Positions 33,903 through 41,870 of a stretch of 64,000 nt of DNA are shown piece after piece. The DNA lies in the NCBI RefSeq assembly GCF_030268685.1, contig NZ_BSRQ01000012.1, positions 186,001 through 250,000 of the forward strand. The letters are read 5' to 3'. Numbering within the stretch: position 1 is the stretch's first letter; each line of letters starts with the position of its first letter. The DNA comes from Microtetraspora sp. NBRC 13810 (GTDB taxonomy: Bacteria; Actinomycetota; Actinomycetes; Streptosporangiales; Streptosporangiaceae). The position numbers and the translations under genes are program-made. The notes under the pieces were generated by a model. It did no database searches, was not told the origin of the DNA, and saw only the letters and a list, made by a program, of their open reading frames with translations.

Positions 33903-34452
33903 GGTCGTCTCCCTTGGGGTAACAAGCCACGGCGAGCTTGAAGGCGTCACCTTCCGTGCCGCCGTAACGAGTGAACAGGTTCTGCAACGTGGTCTGCAGG
34001 TCGCTCAGGAACTCCTGGCGCCGCTCCGGCGGGACGTGGATCTCGCCGGACACGCCGATCGAGGGCAGTTCGGGGGCGGTCCTGTCGAGTGCCGCGATGT
34101 CGGCCTGGACCTCTTCGACCAGGTCCAGCAGGTAGCCGAGGTTCAGCTCGTCCTGCGCCCGGTGCAGCCCGATGCGGCCGACCAGCCGGGGCGAGAGCCA
34201 GTAGGAGCGCGCGCCGGCCTGGTAGATCCCCTCGTGGATCCCGCGGACCTTGCGCTCGGACACCTGCTGCACCAAACCCGCCTCGACCAGGCGTTTGACG
34301 TGGTAATAGACACGTTGCGGGGTCTGGCCGAGCAGTGCCGCCACCTCGGTGCAGGTGCGCGGCTCGGCCAGGTGCCGCAGCACCTCTATGCGCTGCGGTT
34401 TGAGCAGTGCCTCGGCCTGCTCGATCTGCTCCAGGTACAGGACTTCTTTCAT
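33895..34452 (-). CDS. ArsR-like winged-helix transcriptional regulator
   Basis: A 185-residue regulator with an N-terminal wHTH (about 10-75; LLKPQRIEVLRHLAEPRTCTEVA split, TPQRVYYHVKRLVEAGLVQ) and a helical C-terminal half without the metal-binding CxC motif. It is probably a repressor of its own operon with the SRPBCC gene. The ATG lies at the edge of an AT-rich promoter stretch (34442-34491) whose TTGACA is at 34486-34491 on the minus strand. It is divergent from the rhodanese gene. Confidence 0.88.
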   Translation of the reverse strand: MKEVLYLEQIEQAEALLKPQRIEVLRHLAEPRTCTEVAALLGQTPQRVYYHVKRLVEAGLVQQVSERKVRGIHEGIYQAGARSYWLSPRLVGRIGLHRAQDELNLGYLLDLVEEVQADIAALDRTAPELPSIGVSGEIHVPPERRQEFLSDLQTTLQNLFTRYGGTEGDAFKLAVACYPKGDDRD

Positions 34453-34491
34453 AGCAAAAACAATCGTGTACATAAAATGCAATTTTGTCAA
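34442..34491 (-). promoter_or_regulatory. AT-rich promoter/operator region of the ArsR-SRPBCC operon
   Basis: A roughly 50-bp island of low G+C in a high-G+C context. On the minus strand it holds a consensus -35 (TTGACA, 34486-34491) and short dyad-like AT blocks (GCATTTTATG, GATTGTTTTT). The -10 is not clear. Confidence 0.55.
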
Positions 34492-34548
34492 TGGGTGGTC
34501 CCGGGGGATCGGGTGGCCGGGGCCCGGGGCGGCTGGGAGTATGGGGAG

Positions 34549-34872
34549 ATGAACATTCCTGAGGTTGGCGTGCGGGCGGTGCCCGAAGGGGCGTTTCTGC
34601 TGGACGTGCGGGAGGACGACGAGTGGCAGGCCGGGCGGGCGCCCGGTGCGACGCACATCCCGCTCGGCCAGTTGCAGCAGAGGGTGGACGAGGTGCCCAA
34701 GGACGGGCCGGTTTACGTGGTGTGCCGGGCCGGCGGCCGTTCCGCGCAGGCCACGAGGTGGCTGAACCACGTCGGCTGGGAGGCGTTCAACGTCGAGGGC
34801 GGCATGCAGTCCTGGGCCGCCTCCGGGCTGGACATGGTCGGCGACGGCCCGGGCGACCCCTTCGTCGCCTGA
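34549..34872 (+). CDS. Single-domain rhodanese-like sulfurtransferase
   Basis: A 107-residue protein covering one rhodanese domain: LLDVREDDEWQAGRAPGATHIPLG and the active-site loop VCRAGGRS with C59. It would carry persulfide sulfur to an acceptor. The ATG at 34549 is preceded by GGGAG at 9 nt. It is divergent from the ArsR operon and upstream of the TPP riboswitch; a role in thiamine sulfur supply is only a positional guess. Confidence 0.9.
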   Translation: MNIPEVGVRAVPEGAFLLDVREDDEWQAGRAPGATHIPLGQLQQRVDEVPKDGPVYVVCRAGGRSAQATRWLNHVGWEAFNVEGGMQSWAASGLDMVGDGPGDPFVA

Positions 34873-35000
34873 GCGTCGCGAACACGTTCACCGTGCCGCC
34901 CCTGCCCGTCATGCGGCCGGGGGCGCCCGGATTGATCGGGATCACCTGTGGTCAGACGGCCCTCGATGAGGCAAGATGAGGGCACCAACTGAATGACCCC

Positions 35001-35090
35001 CGCGGGAGCTCGGAGTAACCGGGCTGAGAGGGCAGCTGCGATCGCTGCCGACCGCCTGAACCTGTCCCGATAATGCGGGCGTAGGGAGCG
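35001..35090 (+). promoter_or_regulatory. TPP riboswitch (THI box)
   Basis: The aptamer core is directly readable: GGGCTGAGAGGGC, a short P3 arm GGCAGCTGCGATCGCTGCC, then CCTGAACCTGTCCC, GATAATGC and GCGTAGGGAG, in the canonical thi-box order. The last element, AGGGAG (35083-35088), is also the ribosome-binding site for the gene starting 8 nt later. TPP binding should therefore hide the Shine-Dalgarno and block translation. Confidence 0.93.
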
Positions 35091-35096
35091 TGTGCG

Positions 35097-36458
35097 ATGT
35101 CGTCGGCGATCGTCCCCCCGAAAGACCTCGGCGATTCCCCGGGTGCCCCGGGCGAAGCTCCGCTCACCCTCGACCAGGCGCCGCCCAAGACCCTCGGCGT
35201 GCTCGACCAGGGGGCGTTCTGGGCCAACCTCGGGGTCAGCCTGCTGGGCTTCTCCGGCGCGATCACCCTGCTCAACCCGCTCGGCGACCGGCCGCTCAGC
35301 GTGGTGGCCGCGCTGACCGCGGCCGTCGTGGGCAGCCTGATCGGCACCGCGATGGTCGGCCTCGCGGCCGTGCCCGGCGCGCAGACCGGCGCCCCGGCGA
35401 TGGTGCTGCTGCGCGGCCTGTTCGGCGCCCGGCTGTCCTACGTGCCGACCGTGCTGAACATCGTCCAGATGCTCGGCTGGGGCGCCTTCGAGCTGTGGGT
35501 GATCGCCACCGGCGCCCAGGCCATCTTCGGCGACGGCGTGCCGTACGCGGTCTGGGTGGTCGCGGCGGGGCTGGTCACGGTGGTGCTGGCGATCTGGCCG
35601 CTCGGCGCGGTGCGGGTGATCCGCCGTTTCGTCACGGTCGGCGTGGTCATCTCCATGATCTGGCTGACGGTGGCGCTGATCCGGATGGGGCCGCCGCTGG
35701 CGGAGGGGTCGTGGCAGGCGTTCGCGCCCGCGGTGGACTACGTCATCGCGCTGTCGGTGTCGTGGGTGCCGATGGCGGCCGACTTCGCCCGGCACTCCCG
35801 ATCCAGCCGGGCGGCCTTCGGCGGCGTCGTCGGCGGTTACACGATCGCCCAGGTGGCCTGCCTGGGACTCGGCATCGTCGCGCTCTCCCTGGTCGGCAAC
35901 GACGTGAACCAGGTGTGGAGCGCGTTCGTGGCGGCACCGCTCGGCGCGCTGTTCTTCGGCATCCTGGTGATCAGGGAGACCGACCAGTCGTTCGCGAACG
36001 TCTACTCCACCACGATGTCGCTGCAGAACCTGATGCCCAGGGTGGACCGCCGGATCATCTCCTCCGGCATCGGCGTGCTGACCATCGTGATCGCGCTCGG
36101 CATCGACGTGAACTCCTACGCCGCGTTCCTCGGCCTGATCGGCGCCGTCTTCGTGCCGATGTTCGGCGTGCTGGTGGTGGACTACTTCCTGCTCGGCGGC
36201 CGGGCCAGGTGGAACACCGCGCAGGACGCGCCGTCCCGCTGGTCGATGATCCTGCCGTGGGTGCTGGGCTTCGCGGCCTGGTGGCTGCTGGCGGCGCCGT
36301 CCAGCGTGTCGTGGTGGGCGGCGATCTGGAACGGCGCACGGGAGGCGATCGGCTTCGCCCCGGCCCCGTGGATGAGCGCGGCCCTCGGCGCCTTCCTCGT
36401 GTCCGGCCTGGTCACGCTGCTGCTCGGCCGGCTCAGGCGCCCGGTGCGGGACCGCTAG
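35097..36458 (+). CDS. cytX: CytX-type hydroxymethylpyrimidine permease (NCS1 family)
   Basis: A 453-residue NCS1 transporter with about 12 helices: FWANLGVSLLGFSGAI, GAQTGAPAMVLLRGLFG, WVPMAADFARHSRSSRAAFGG and the aromatic C-terminal part. The substrate is inferred from the upstream TPP riboswitch: thiamine-regulated NCS1 members (CytX) take up the HMP moiety of thiamine. Its TAG stop overlaps the stop of ogt on the other strand within CTAG (36455-36458). Confidence 0.9.
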   Translation: MSSAIVPPKDLGDSPGAPGEAPLTLDQAPPKTLGVLDQGAFWANLGVSLLGFSGAITLLNPLGDRPLSVVAALTAAVVGSLIGTAMVGLAAVPGAQTGAPAMVLLRGLFGARLSYVPTVLNIVQMLGWGAFELWVIATGAQAIFGDGVPYAVWVVAAGLVTVVLAIWPLGAVRVIRRFVTVGVVISMIWLTVALIRMGPPLAEGSWQAFAPAVDYVIALSVSWVPMAADFARHSRSSRAAFGGVVGGYTIAQVACLGLGIVALSLVGNDVNQVWSAFVAAPLGALFFGILVIRETDQSFANVYSTTMSLQNLMPRVDRRIISSGIGVLTIVIALGIDVNSYAAFLGLIGAVFVPMFGVLVVDYFLLGGRARWNTAQDAPSRWSMILPWVLGFAAWWLLAAPSSVSWWAAIWNGAREAIGFAPAPWMSAALGAFLVSGLVTLLLGRLRRPVRDR

Positions 36459-37012
36459 CCGACGCCCTCCAGCCGCAGCAGGTACTCCTTGGCGGCGACG
36501 CCCCCCGCGTAGCCGCCGAGTGCCTCCGCCCCCTCGACCGCCCGGTGACAGGGCACGATCACGCACACCGGGTTGACCACCAGCGCGTTCCCTACCGCGC
36601 GCAACGCCCGCGGCCGGCCGATCCGCTCGGCGATCTCGCCATGGGTCGTGGTCGTCCGGTACGGCACGGCGGTCAGCATCTGGAGCACCGTGCGCGCGAA
36701 CGGGGTGGCCAGTTGCAGGTCCACCGGCGTGGTGAAGGCGCGCAGCCGCCCGGCGAAATACGCGTCGATCTCCCGCCGGACCGGGTCGAGCCGGCGCGGG
36801 TCGGGGCCGATGTAGGTGCCGACGTTACGGGAGATCCGCTCGAAGACGGCGTGCTCGTCGTCGAAGCTGCACGACAGCACCCCGCGGCCGGTGACGGCGA
36901 CCACCAGCGGGCCGATCGGGCTCTCGGTGATGCCGAAGGCGATGTCCGGTGGCCCGTCCCCGCGGTAGGTGGGCGACGTCACCCTCAGCAGGGCGTCGAT
37001 GTCGCCGGACAT
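36455..37012 (-). CDS. ogt: Methylated-DNA-[protein]-cysteine S-methyltransferase
   Basis: A 185-residue suicide repair protein that takes alkyl groups from O6-alkylguanine. The active site is VPCHR with C155, preceded by the DNA-binding helix ERIGRPRALRAVGNAL and the conserved NPVCVIVPCHR block; it ends GGYAGGVAAKEYLLRLEG. It has a full-length N-terminal domain and no AraC-type Ada domain. It is convergent with cytX, with a 4-bp stop-codon overlap. Confidence 0.95.
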   Translation of the reverse strand: MSGDIDALLRVTSPTYRGDGPPDIAFGITESPIGPLVVAVTGRGVLSCSFDDEHAVFERISRNVGTYIGPDPRRLDPVRREIDAYFAGRLRAFTTPVDLQLATPFARTVLQMLTAVPYRTTTTHGEIAERIGRPRALRAVGNALVVNPVCVIVPCHRAVEGAEALGGYAGGVAAKEYLLRLEGVG

Positions 37013-37188
37013 GGGCTCACCCTTTCACATGCAAGATTGCGCTGACCGCAGCGTATCGGACGGATCGGAACATCGCGGTGGTGCGGCGTTCCCCGGCGAG
37101 GCGCGCGTGTCCGCACGGTTGCAAAGGCGTGACTACAGCGCGGACGAAAGTGCCAAGATCGGGCTGTTGAAACGGGCACTATGGGAGG

Positions 37189-39072
37189 GTGGGTGACGAG
37201 AGGGCCGAGAGTGACGAGGGGATCGCCCTCGCCGTGCTGGCCGGTTCACCCAACGCCATCGTCGCCCTGGACCGCGACCAGACCGTGCTCATGTGGAACC
37301 CCGCGGCCGAGAAGCTCTTCGGCTGGCCGGCGGAGCTGATGGTCGGCCGGCGTTCCCCGATCGTGCCCGACGAGCTGACGGCCGAGCACAACGCGGTGCT
37401 GGAGCGGGTGCGCACCGGCGGCCAGGTGTCGCTGCGGACCAGGCGGTTCCGCAGGGACGGCAGCCTGGTGGACGTCCGGGTGGACACCAGCGCCCTGCGC
37501 TGCGGCACGGACGGCGGCGGCGCGGTCATCGGCTACATCTGCGTGCACCACCTCCCGCAGGACGACGAGGACGCCAGGGACCGCGGCGAGCACCGCGCCC
37601 GGCTGGTCCGCAGGCTCACCGACGTGGTCGGCGACATCAACGCCGAGCTGGAGCTGCCCGCCGTGCTCGACCGGATCGCGGCCAGCCTCACCGAGCTGAC
37701 CGGCGCCGACGCGGGCGGCTTCGTGCTCATCGAGGGCGACCGGCTGCGCCTGGTGAGCGCCCACCAGTTGCCCACCTCGATCCGCGGCGCCACCGCCGAC
37801 CTGCGCACCAGCCTGGTGGGGAAGCTGATGCGCACCGGCAAGACCGTGATGCTGGAGACCAGCGAGCTGGACGACCTGATCTGGTCTGAACTGCCCGGCC
37901 TGCACTCCATCGCGCTCGGCCTGGCCACCGCGGGCGGCCGGCCGTACGGGGCGCTTTATGCGCTTTTCGCCAAGCGGCGGGCCGGGCATGTGGAGCTGGA
38001 GCTGCTGGAACTGCTCGCCGGGCATGCCGGGATCGCGGTCGGCAACGCCATGGCGTACCAGGACGCGGTGCGGCAGCGGGCGCACGAGCGGGCGGTCTTC
38101 GACGCGAGCGCCGACGGCATCGCGGTGCTCGACGGGCGGGGCCGGGTCATCCAGTGGAACCCGGCGGCGGGGGAGCTGACCGGATTCCACGCGGACGAGG
38201 TGATCGGCGAGCCGCCGCCGTTCCCGCTGCCCGCCCCGGGGGAGAAGCTGACCTTCCAGCTCGACTCCGGCGCCTGGCTGGACGTGGTCAGCGCGGCGAT
38301 CCCGGAGACCGGCGAGATCGTGGTCGACTTCCGCGACGTGACCCGGGCCAAGGAACTGGAGGAGGCCAAGGACCTCTTCCTCGCCACCACCAGCCACGAG
38401 CTGCGCACGCCCATCACGGTGGTGCGCGGGTTCGCCGGCACGCTGGACTCGCGGTGGGACAAGCTCAGCGACGTGGAGCGCCGGTCTGCCGTGCACACGA
38501 TCGCGGAGCGGGCCCGCTCGCTCGGCGCGCTCATGGACCACCTGCTGCTCGGCGCGCGGGCGGGGGCGGAGGAGATCCCCGTGCGCGCCGAGCCGTTCGA
38601 CCTCGCGGCCCTCGTCCGCGGGGCGACCCTCGGCCTGCCGGTGTTCTCCGACCGGCACCGCATCGAGGTGCTCGTGCCCGACGACCTGCCCCCGGTGATG
38701 GGCGACGCGCTCGCGACCGACATCATGCTCGGGCAGTTGCTGGAGAACGCGTTCAAGTACTCCCCGGACGGAGGTCTGATCCGGGTCGAGGTGTGGCGAG
38801 AAGGCGACGAGGTGGTCGTGGTCGTCGACGACGAAGGCGTGGGCATCGCCGCGTCCGACCGCGACCGGGTCTTCGAGCGGTTCATCCAGGTGGACAGCGG
38901 CGATCGGCGCCGGTTCGGCGGTGTGGGACTCGGGCTCTACATCGTGCGGAACCTGGCCAGGGCACAGGGTGGAGAGGTCAGCGCGCACCCCCGTCCGGGC
39001 GGCGGGACGCGGATGCGACTGGTGCTCGGAGTGGCGTGTTCTCCTACCGGATGCGACACACCGGCGCAGTAA
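37189..39072 (+). CDS. Soluble sensor histidine kinase with PAS-GAF-PAS input
   Basis: A 627-residue cytosolic kinase: PAS 1 (about 10-125; AIVALDRDQTVLMWNPAAEKLFGW), GAF (about 145-300), PAS 2 (about 305-390; IAVLDGRGRVIQWNPAAGELTGF), HisKA with SHELRTP (H about 403) and HATPase_c (about 500-620; ENAFKYS, DDEGVGI, GVGLGLYIV). No transmembrane segment is present, so it senses internal or diffusible signals. No response regulator is adjacent. The GTG start sits directly after GGGAGG, an unusually tight spacing. Confidence 0.9.
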   Translation: MGDERAESDEGIALAVLAGSPNAIVALDRDQTVLMWNPAAEKLFGWPAELMVGRRSPIVPDELTAEHNAVLERVRTGGQVSLRTRRFRRDGSLVDVRVDTSALRCGTDGGGAVIGYICVHHLPQDDEDARDRGEHRARLVRRLTDVVGDINAELELPAVLDRIAASLTELTGADAGGFVLIEGDRLRLVSAHQLPTSIRGATADLRTSLVGKLMRTGKTVMLETSELDDLIWSELPGLHSIALGLATAGGRPYGALYALFAKRRAGHVELELLELLAGHAGIAVGNAMAYQDAVRQRAHERAVFDASADGIAVLDGRGRVIQWNPAAGELTGFHADEVIGEPPPFPLPAPGEKLTFQLDSGAWLDVVSAAIPETGEIVVDFRDVTRAKELEEAKDLFLATTSHELRTPITVVRGFAGTLDSRWDKLSDVERRSAVHTIAERARSLGALMDHLLLGARAGAEEIPVRAEPFDLAALVRGATLGLPVFSDRHRIEVLVPDDLPPVMGDALATDIMLGQLLENAFKYSPDGGLIRVEVWREGDEVVVVVDDEGVGIAASDRDRVFERFIQVDSGDRRRFGGVGLGLYIVRNLARAQGGEVSAHPRPGGGTRMRLVLGVACSPTGCDTPAQ

Positions 39073-39207
39073 CGAAGCAGTAACAGAAAAGCTGATCTAT
39101 TGTCGAATGTGCACAAGCCGTAATCGTGGCGCGGTTTCCTTGACCGCCGAACGGGGCATTTCGGTCGTACTGGGGTTGCTCCTCAGGGGGCCAGGAGTTA
39201 GGGGGAG

Positions 39208-39678
39208 GTGAGTGCGACGAGCGCCGTGCTGCTGCCTTACGCGTTGTCGAGCGTTGCCGTCGCACGCCAGCGCCTCTACTCCGATCTGCAGAAATGGGGC
39301 GTCTTCGAGGGTTCGATCGACGACGCCGTCCTCGTCGTGAGCGAGCTTCTGAGCAACGCGCTGCGCCACGCGCACCCCCTTCCCTCGGGCAAGGTGGAGG
39401 TCGCCTGGCGCCGGGTCGAGGGCCGGGTGGAGGTCGCGGTGAGTGACGGCGGCGCCGCCACCGAACCGCGCGCCGGACGTCCCGCGCTCTCCTCGCTGGG
39501 CGGCCGGGGGCTCGGCATCGTCGAGTTCCTGGCGGAACAGTGGGGCGTGCGGCACGAAGGAGAGGTCACCACCGTCTGGGCGGTGCTGTCCTGTGACGGT
39601 TCCATGAACGACACGAACGGTCACAGCAAAATGACCTCTCCCGACATCTCGGCCGCACTACGCGAGTGCGGCTGCTGA
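39208..39678 (+). CDS. Anti-sigma/RsbW-like ATP-binding protein
   Basis: A 156-residue GHKL ATPase without a histidine box: N box VSELLSNALRHAHP, G1 AVSDGG, G2 GGRGLGIVE. Actinomycetes use such proteins as serine kinases acting on STAS anti-anti-sigma factors or as anti-sigma factors. A STAS protein is encoded 4.1 kb downstream but need not be its partner. GTG at 39208 lies within GGGGGAGGTG, a spacing too tight for a standard SD, so the exact start is uncertain. Confidence 0.85.
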   Translation: MSATSAVLLPYALSSVAVARQRLYSDLQKWGVFEGSIDDAVLVVSELLSNALRHAHPLPSGKVEVAWRRVEGRVEVAVSDGGAATEPRAGRPALSSLGGRGLGIVEFLAEQWGVRHEGEVTTVWAVLSCDGSMNDTNGHSKMTSPDISAALRECGC

Positions 39679-39682
39679 TCGT

Positions 39683-40384
39683 CTAGGCGGTCGCCGCACC
39701 CGGCTTCGGGTAGAGCGTGGCCCGCTCGACCATGGTCCACGTGGTGCTCGCCAGCAAGTAGAGTCCGGTCGCCACCGGCAGCACCAGCGCGGCCAGCACC
39801 GTCCCGTACGGCATCAGCGGCATGATCCTGCGTACCGCGTCGACGGGGGCCGGACCGGCGGGCTGGGCGGCGGCCGTGAGCCGGATGCGCCTCGACGTCG
39901 CCCACGCCACCGCGAACAGCAGCGCGAGCAGCACGGCCATGGCCAGCGTGGGCACGCTGAACAGCCCGAACCCGCCGATCACCGAGGCCACCTGCTGACC
40001 CAGCGGAGCGCCGAAGAGGGTGTGCGTGCTCGGCGCGGCGGCCACCTGGTAGATGAGCATGAAGAACGGGACCTGGGCCAGCGACGGCAGGCAGCCGGCC
40101 AGCGGCGAGCTCTTCTCCCGCGCGTAGAGGGCGGCCACCTCCCGCTGGAGCCGTTCCCGGTTGCGGGCGTATCGCTTGTTCAGCCGGGCCAGCTCGGGCG
40201 CGAGCCGCAGCCGGCTCCGCTCGCCGCGCGCGGCGAGCACGCTCAGCGGGAGCAGCGACAGGCGCACCGCCAGGGTGAGCAGGATGATCGCCACGGCCTG
40301 GGCGTTGCCGCCGGCCAGTGGCGTGACGAGGTCGGCGATCGCGGCCAGCAGGCCGGTGGTGAAGTCGATGACGGGGTCGAACAC
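39683..40384 (-). CDS. yidC: YidC/Oxa1-family membrane protein insertase (accessory copy)
   Basis: A 233-residue protein with the five-helix Oxa1 core: the first helix with the groove residue in LLTLAVRLSLLPLS (Arg in the groove), the cytosolic coiled region RLAPELARLNKRYARNRERLQREVAAL (split), and CLPSLAQVPFFMLIYQVA. It inserts or folds membrane proteins. It is not in the usual rnpA-yidC-jag context, so it is likely a second YidC. It is followed upstream by small membrane-protein genes on the same strand. Confidence 0.9.
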   Translation of the reverse strand: MFDPVIDFTTGLLAAIADLVTPLAGGNAQAVAIILLTLAVRLSLLPLSVLAARGERSRLRLAPELARLNKRYARNRERLQREVAALYAREKSSPLAGCLPSLAQVPFFMLIYQVAAAPSTHTLFGAPLGQQVASVIGGFGLFSVPTLAMAVLLALLFAVAWATSRRIRLTAAAQPAGPAPVDAVRRIMPLMPYGTVLAALVLPVATGLYLLASTTWTMVERATLYPKPGAATA

Positions 40385-40471
40385 GGCTGGGGAGCCCTTC
40401 TGTCACAGGACATGGGAAACACCCGGCCTGCCGGGCCAGGTGGTGACAGATGGCGCGCGCGTGCCTGCCGG

Positions 40472-40756
40472 CTACGCGGGCGCCGGGCTCGCCGATGGAG
40501 CTCGGGGACGCGGCCTCCCGGCCGCGTCAGGATCACGCTGACGGACGAAGGTCGTACGGCGGGCGCGGTCGCGGACGCCGACAGGCGACCACGTGTCCAG
40601 ACGGGGCCCTCCGCGCAACGCCCGGACGGCCCACAGCACCAGCAGCGCGCTCAGGCCCGCGACGGCGATCCCCGCGAGCACGCGGGAGTCGGCACCCGCC
40701 CCCAAGACCACGAAGGCCAGGAAGAACAGGTGCAGCCGGAGCGCGAAGGAATGCAC
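40472..40756 (-). CDS. DUF6412-like small membrane protein
   Basis: A 94-residue protein with two hydrophobic helices (about 5-25 and 29-47) and a polar Arg/Pro-rich tail containing LDTWSPVGVRDRARRT, a block seen in the actinobacterial DUF6412 family next to accessory yidC genes. Function unknown. It precedes yidC by about 90 nt on the same strand. Confidence 0.65.
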   Translation of the reverse strand: MHSFALRLHLFFLAFVVLGAGADSRVLAGIAVAGLSALLVLWAVRALRGGPRLDTWSPVGVRDRARRTTFVRQRDPDAAGRPRPRAPSASPAPA

Positions 40757-40765
40757 GGAATCGGG

Positions 40766-40975
40766 CTACTTCGTGAGCTTCCCGTAGAGCGTGACACCCG
40801 CGAACAGCAGCACGCCGATCACGCCGACGATGAGCACGAGCTTGAGCAGCCCGAGCACCGCGGGGATGATGACCCCGAAGACGAGGAAGAGGGCGAGCAG
40901 AACGCCCACGACGGCGAGAACGATACGACCCATGGCTTCACCGTACGTCGTCCGGCGGCGGGCCGCGACGGACAT
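40766..40975 (-). CDS. Small two-helix membrane protein
   Basis: A 69-residue hydrophobic protein with helices around residues 16-36 and 40-60 (VLLALFLVFGVIIPAVLG, LVLIVGVIGVLLFAGVTLYG). The ATG at 40975 is favoured by a strong AAGGAGG 10 nt upstream; an internal ATG at 40933 would give 55 residues. Unknown function; it ends 9 nt before the DUF6412-like gene and probably belongs to the yidC operon. Confidence 0.65.
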   Translation of the reverse strand: MSVAARRRTTYGEAMGRIVLAVVGVLLALFLVFGVIIPAVLGLLKLVLIVGVIGVLLFAGVTLYGKLTK

Positions 40976-41115
40976 ACGCCACGATCCTCCTTTGTGATCG
41001 GAAAGACGCCCGGCGAACGATCATGTTTCACGTGAATCAACGGCCACCCGCATCGGCCCGGCGAAACGGACCTTACGGATCGATGACGGTTTGTGGCTGG
41101 GACGCGACTCAGCCG

Positions 41116-41121
41116 TACCGT
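41116..41121 (+). promoter_or_regulatory. Candidate -10 box of the two-component operon
   Basis: TACCGT lies 6 nt before the GTG that opens the leader ORF, consistent with a leaderless message. Confidence 0.5.
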
Positions 41122-41127
41122 GGAGGG

Positions 41128-41163
41128 GTGATGGAGCGCGAGCGCGAGGGCGGGGACCGGTGA
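41128..41163 (+). CDS. Short leader ORF overlapping the response-regulator start
   Basis: An 11-codon frame (GTG-ATG-GAG, then Arg/Glu codons, ending GDR-stop) opens 6 nt after TACCGT and has GGAGGG just before it. Its TGA overlaps the GTG of the regulator gene as GTGA. It may recruit ribosomes and couple translation to the regulator; it could also be chance, since only the spacing supports it. Confidence 0.4.
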   Translation: MMEREREGGDR

Positions 41164-41870
41164 GCGCGGGAGCGGCGGCACGCATTCTCGTGGTGGACGA
41201 CGACCCCACGGTCGCGGAGGTGGTGGCCCGCTATCTCGAACGCGACGGCCACGAGGTCCGGTGCGTGGGCGACGGCGCGGAGGCGCTGCGCCAGGCGCTG
41301 GCCGAGCCGCCCGACCTACTGGTGCTCGACCTGATGCTGCCCAAGATGGACGGCCTCCAGGTGTGCAAGAAGCTGCGCGAGCGCTGGCCGGTGCCGGTGA
41401 TCATGCTGACCGCGCTCGGCGACGAGATGGACCGGGTGGTCGGCCTGGAGACCGGTGCCGACGACTACGTGACCAAGCCGTTCAGCCCGCGCGAACTGGC
41501 CCTGCGGGTGCAGTCGGTGCTCCGCCGGGCGCGCGGCGCACCGGTCATGACCGGTACCGGCATCCTGCGTGACGCCGGCCTGGTGGTGGACGTGGGTGCG
41601 CACGAGGTACGGCTCGCCGGCCGGGAGATCCTGCTGACCGCCCGCGAGTTCGACCTGCTGGCCTACCTCATGCGCAACCCGCGCCAGGCGTTCAGCCGTT
41701 CGGCGCTGCTCGACCAGGTGTGGGGCTGGTCGTTCGGCGACTCCTCCACGGTGACCGTGCACGTGCGGCGGCTCAGGGAGAAGATCGAGGCCGATCCGAC
41801 CGCGCCGCGCCGCATCGTCACGGTCTGGGGCGTGGGCTACCGGTACGAGCCGACGGACCCGGCCGCATGA
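41160..41870 (+). CDS. OmpR/PhoB-type response regulator
   Basis: A 236-residue regulator: receiver domain (8-122) with DDDP acidic pocket, phospho-acceptor D57 (LVLDLMLPKMDG), LTALGD and K106-region TKPFSPREL, and a winged helix (about 140-232; LTAREFDLLAYLMRNPRQ, TVTVHVRRLREKIE, VWGVGYRY). GTG at 41160 overlaps the leader ORF stop and GGGG lies a few bases upstream. It is coupled to the kinase gene by ATGA. Confidence 0.93.
   Translation: MSAGAAARILVVDDDPTVAEVVARYLERDGHEVRCVGDGAEALRQALAEPPDLLVLDLMLPKMDGLQVCKKLRERWPVPVIMLTALGDEMDRVVGLETGADDYVTKPFSPRELALRVQSVLRRARGAPVMTGTGILRDAGLVVDVGAHEVRLAGREILLTAREFDLLAYLMRNPRQAFSRSALLDQVWGWSFGDSSTVTVHVRRLREKIEADPTAPRRIVTVWGVGYRYEPTDPAA

Noticed and set aside
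35090-37045. 651-codon frame spanning riboswitch, permease and ogt
   Set aside because: Out of frame with both clear genes and Arg/Gly-rich.
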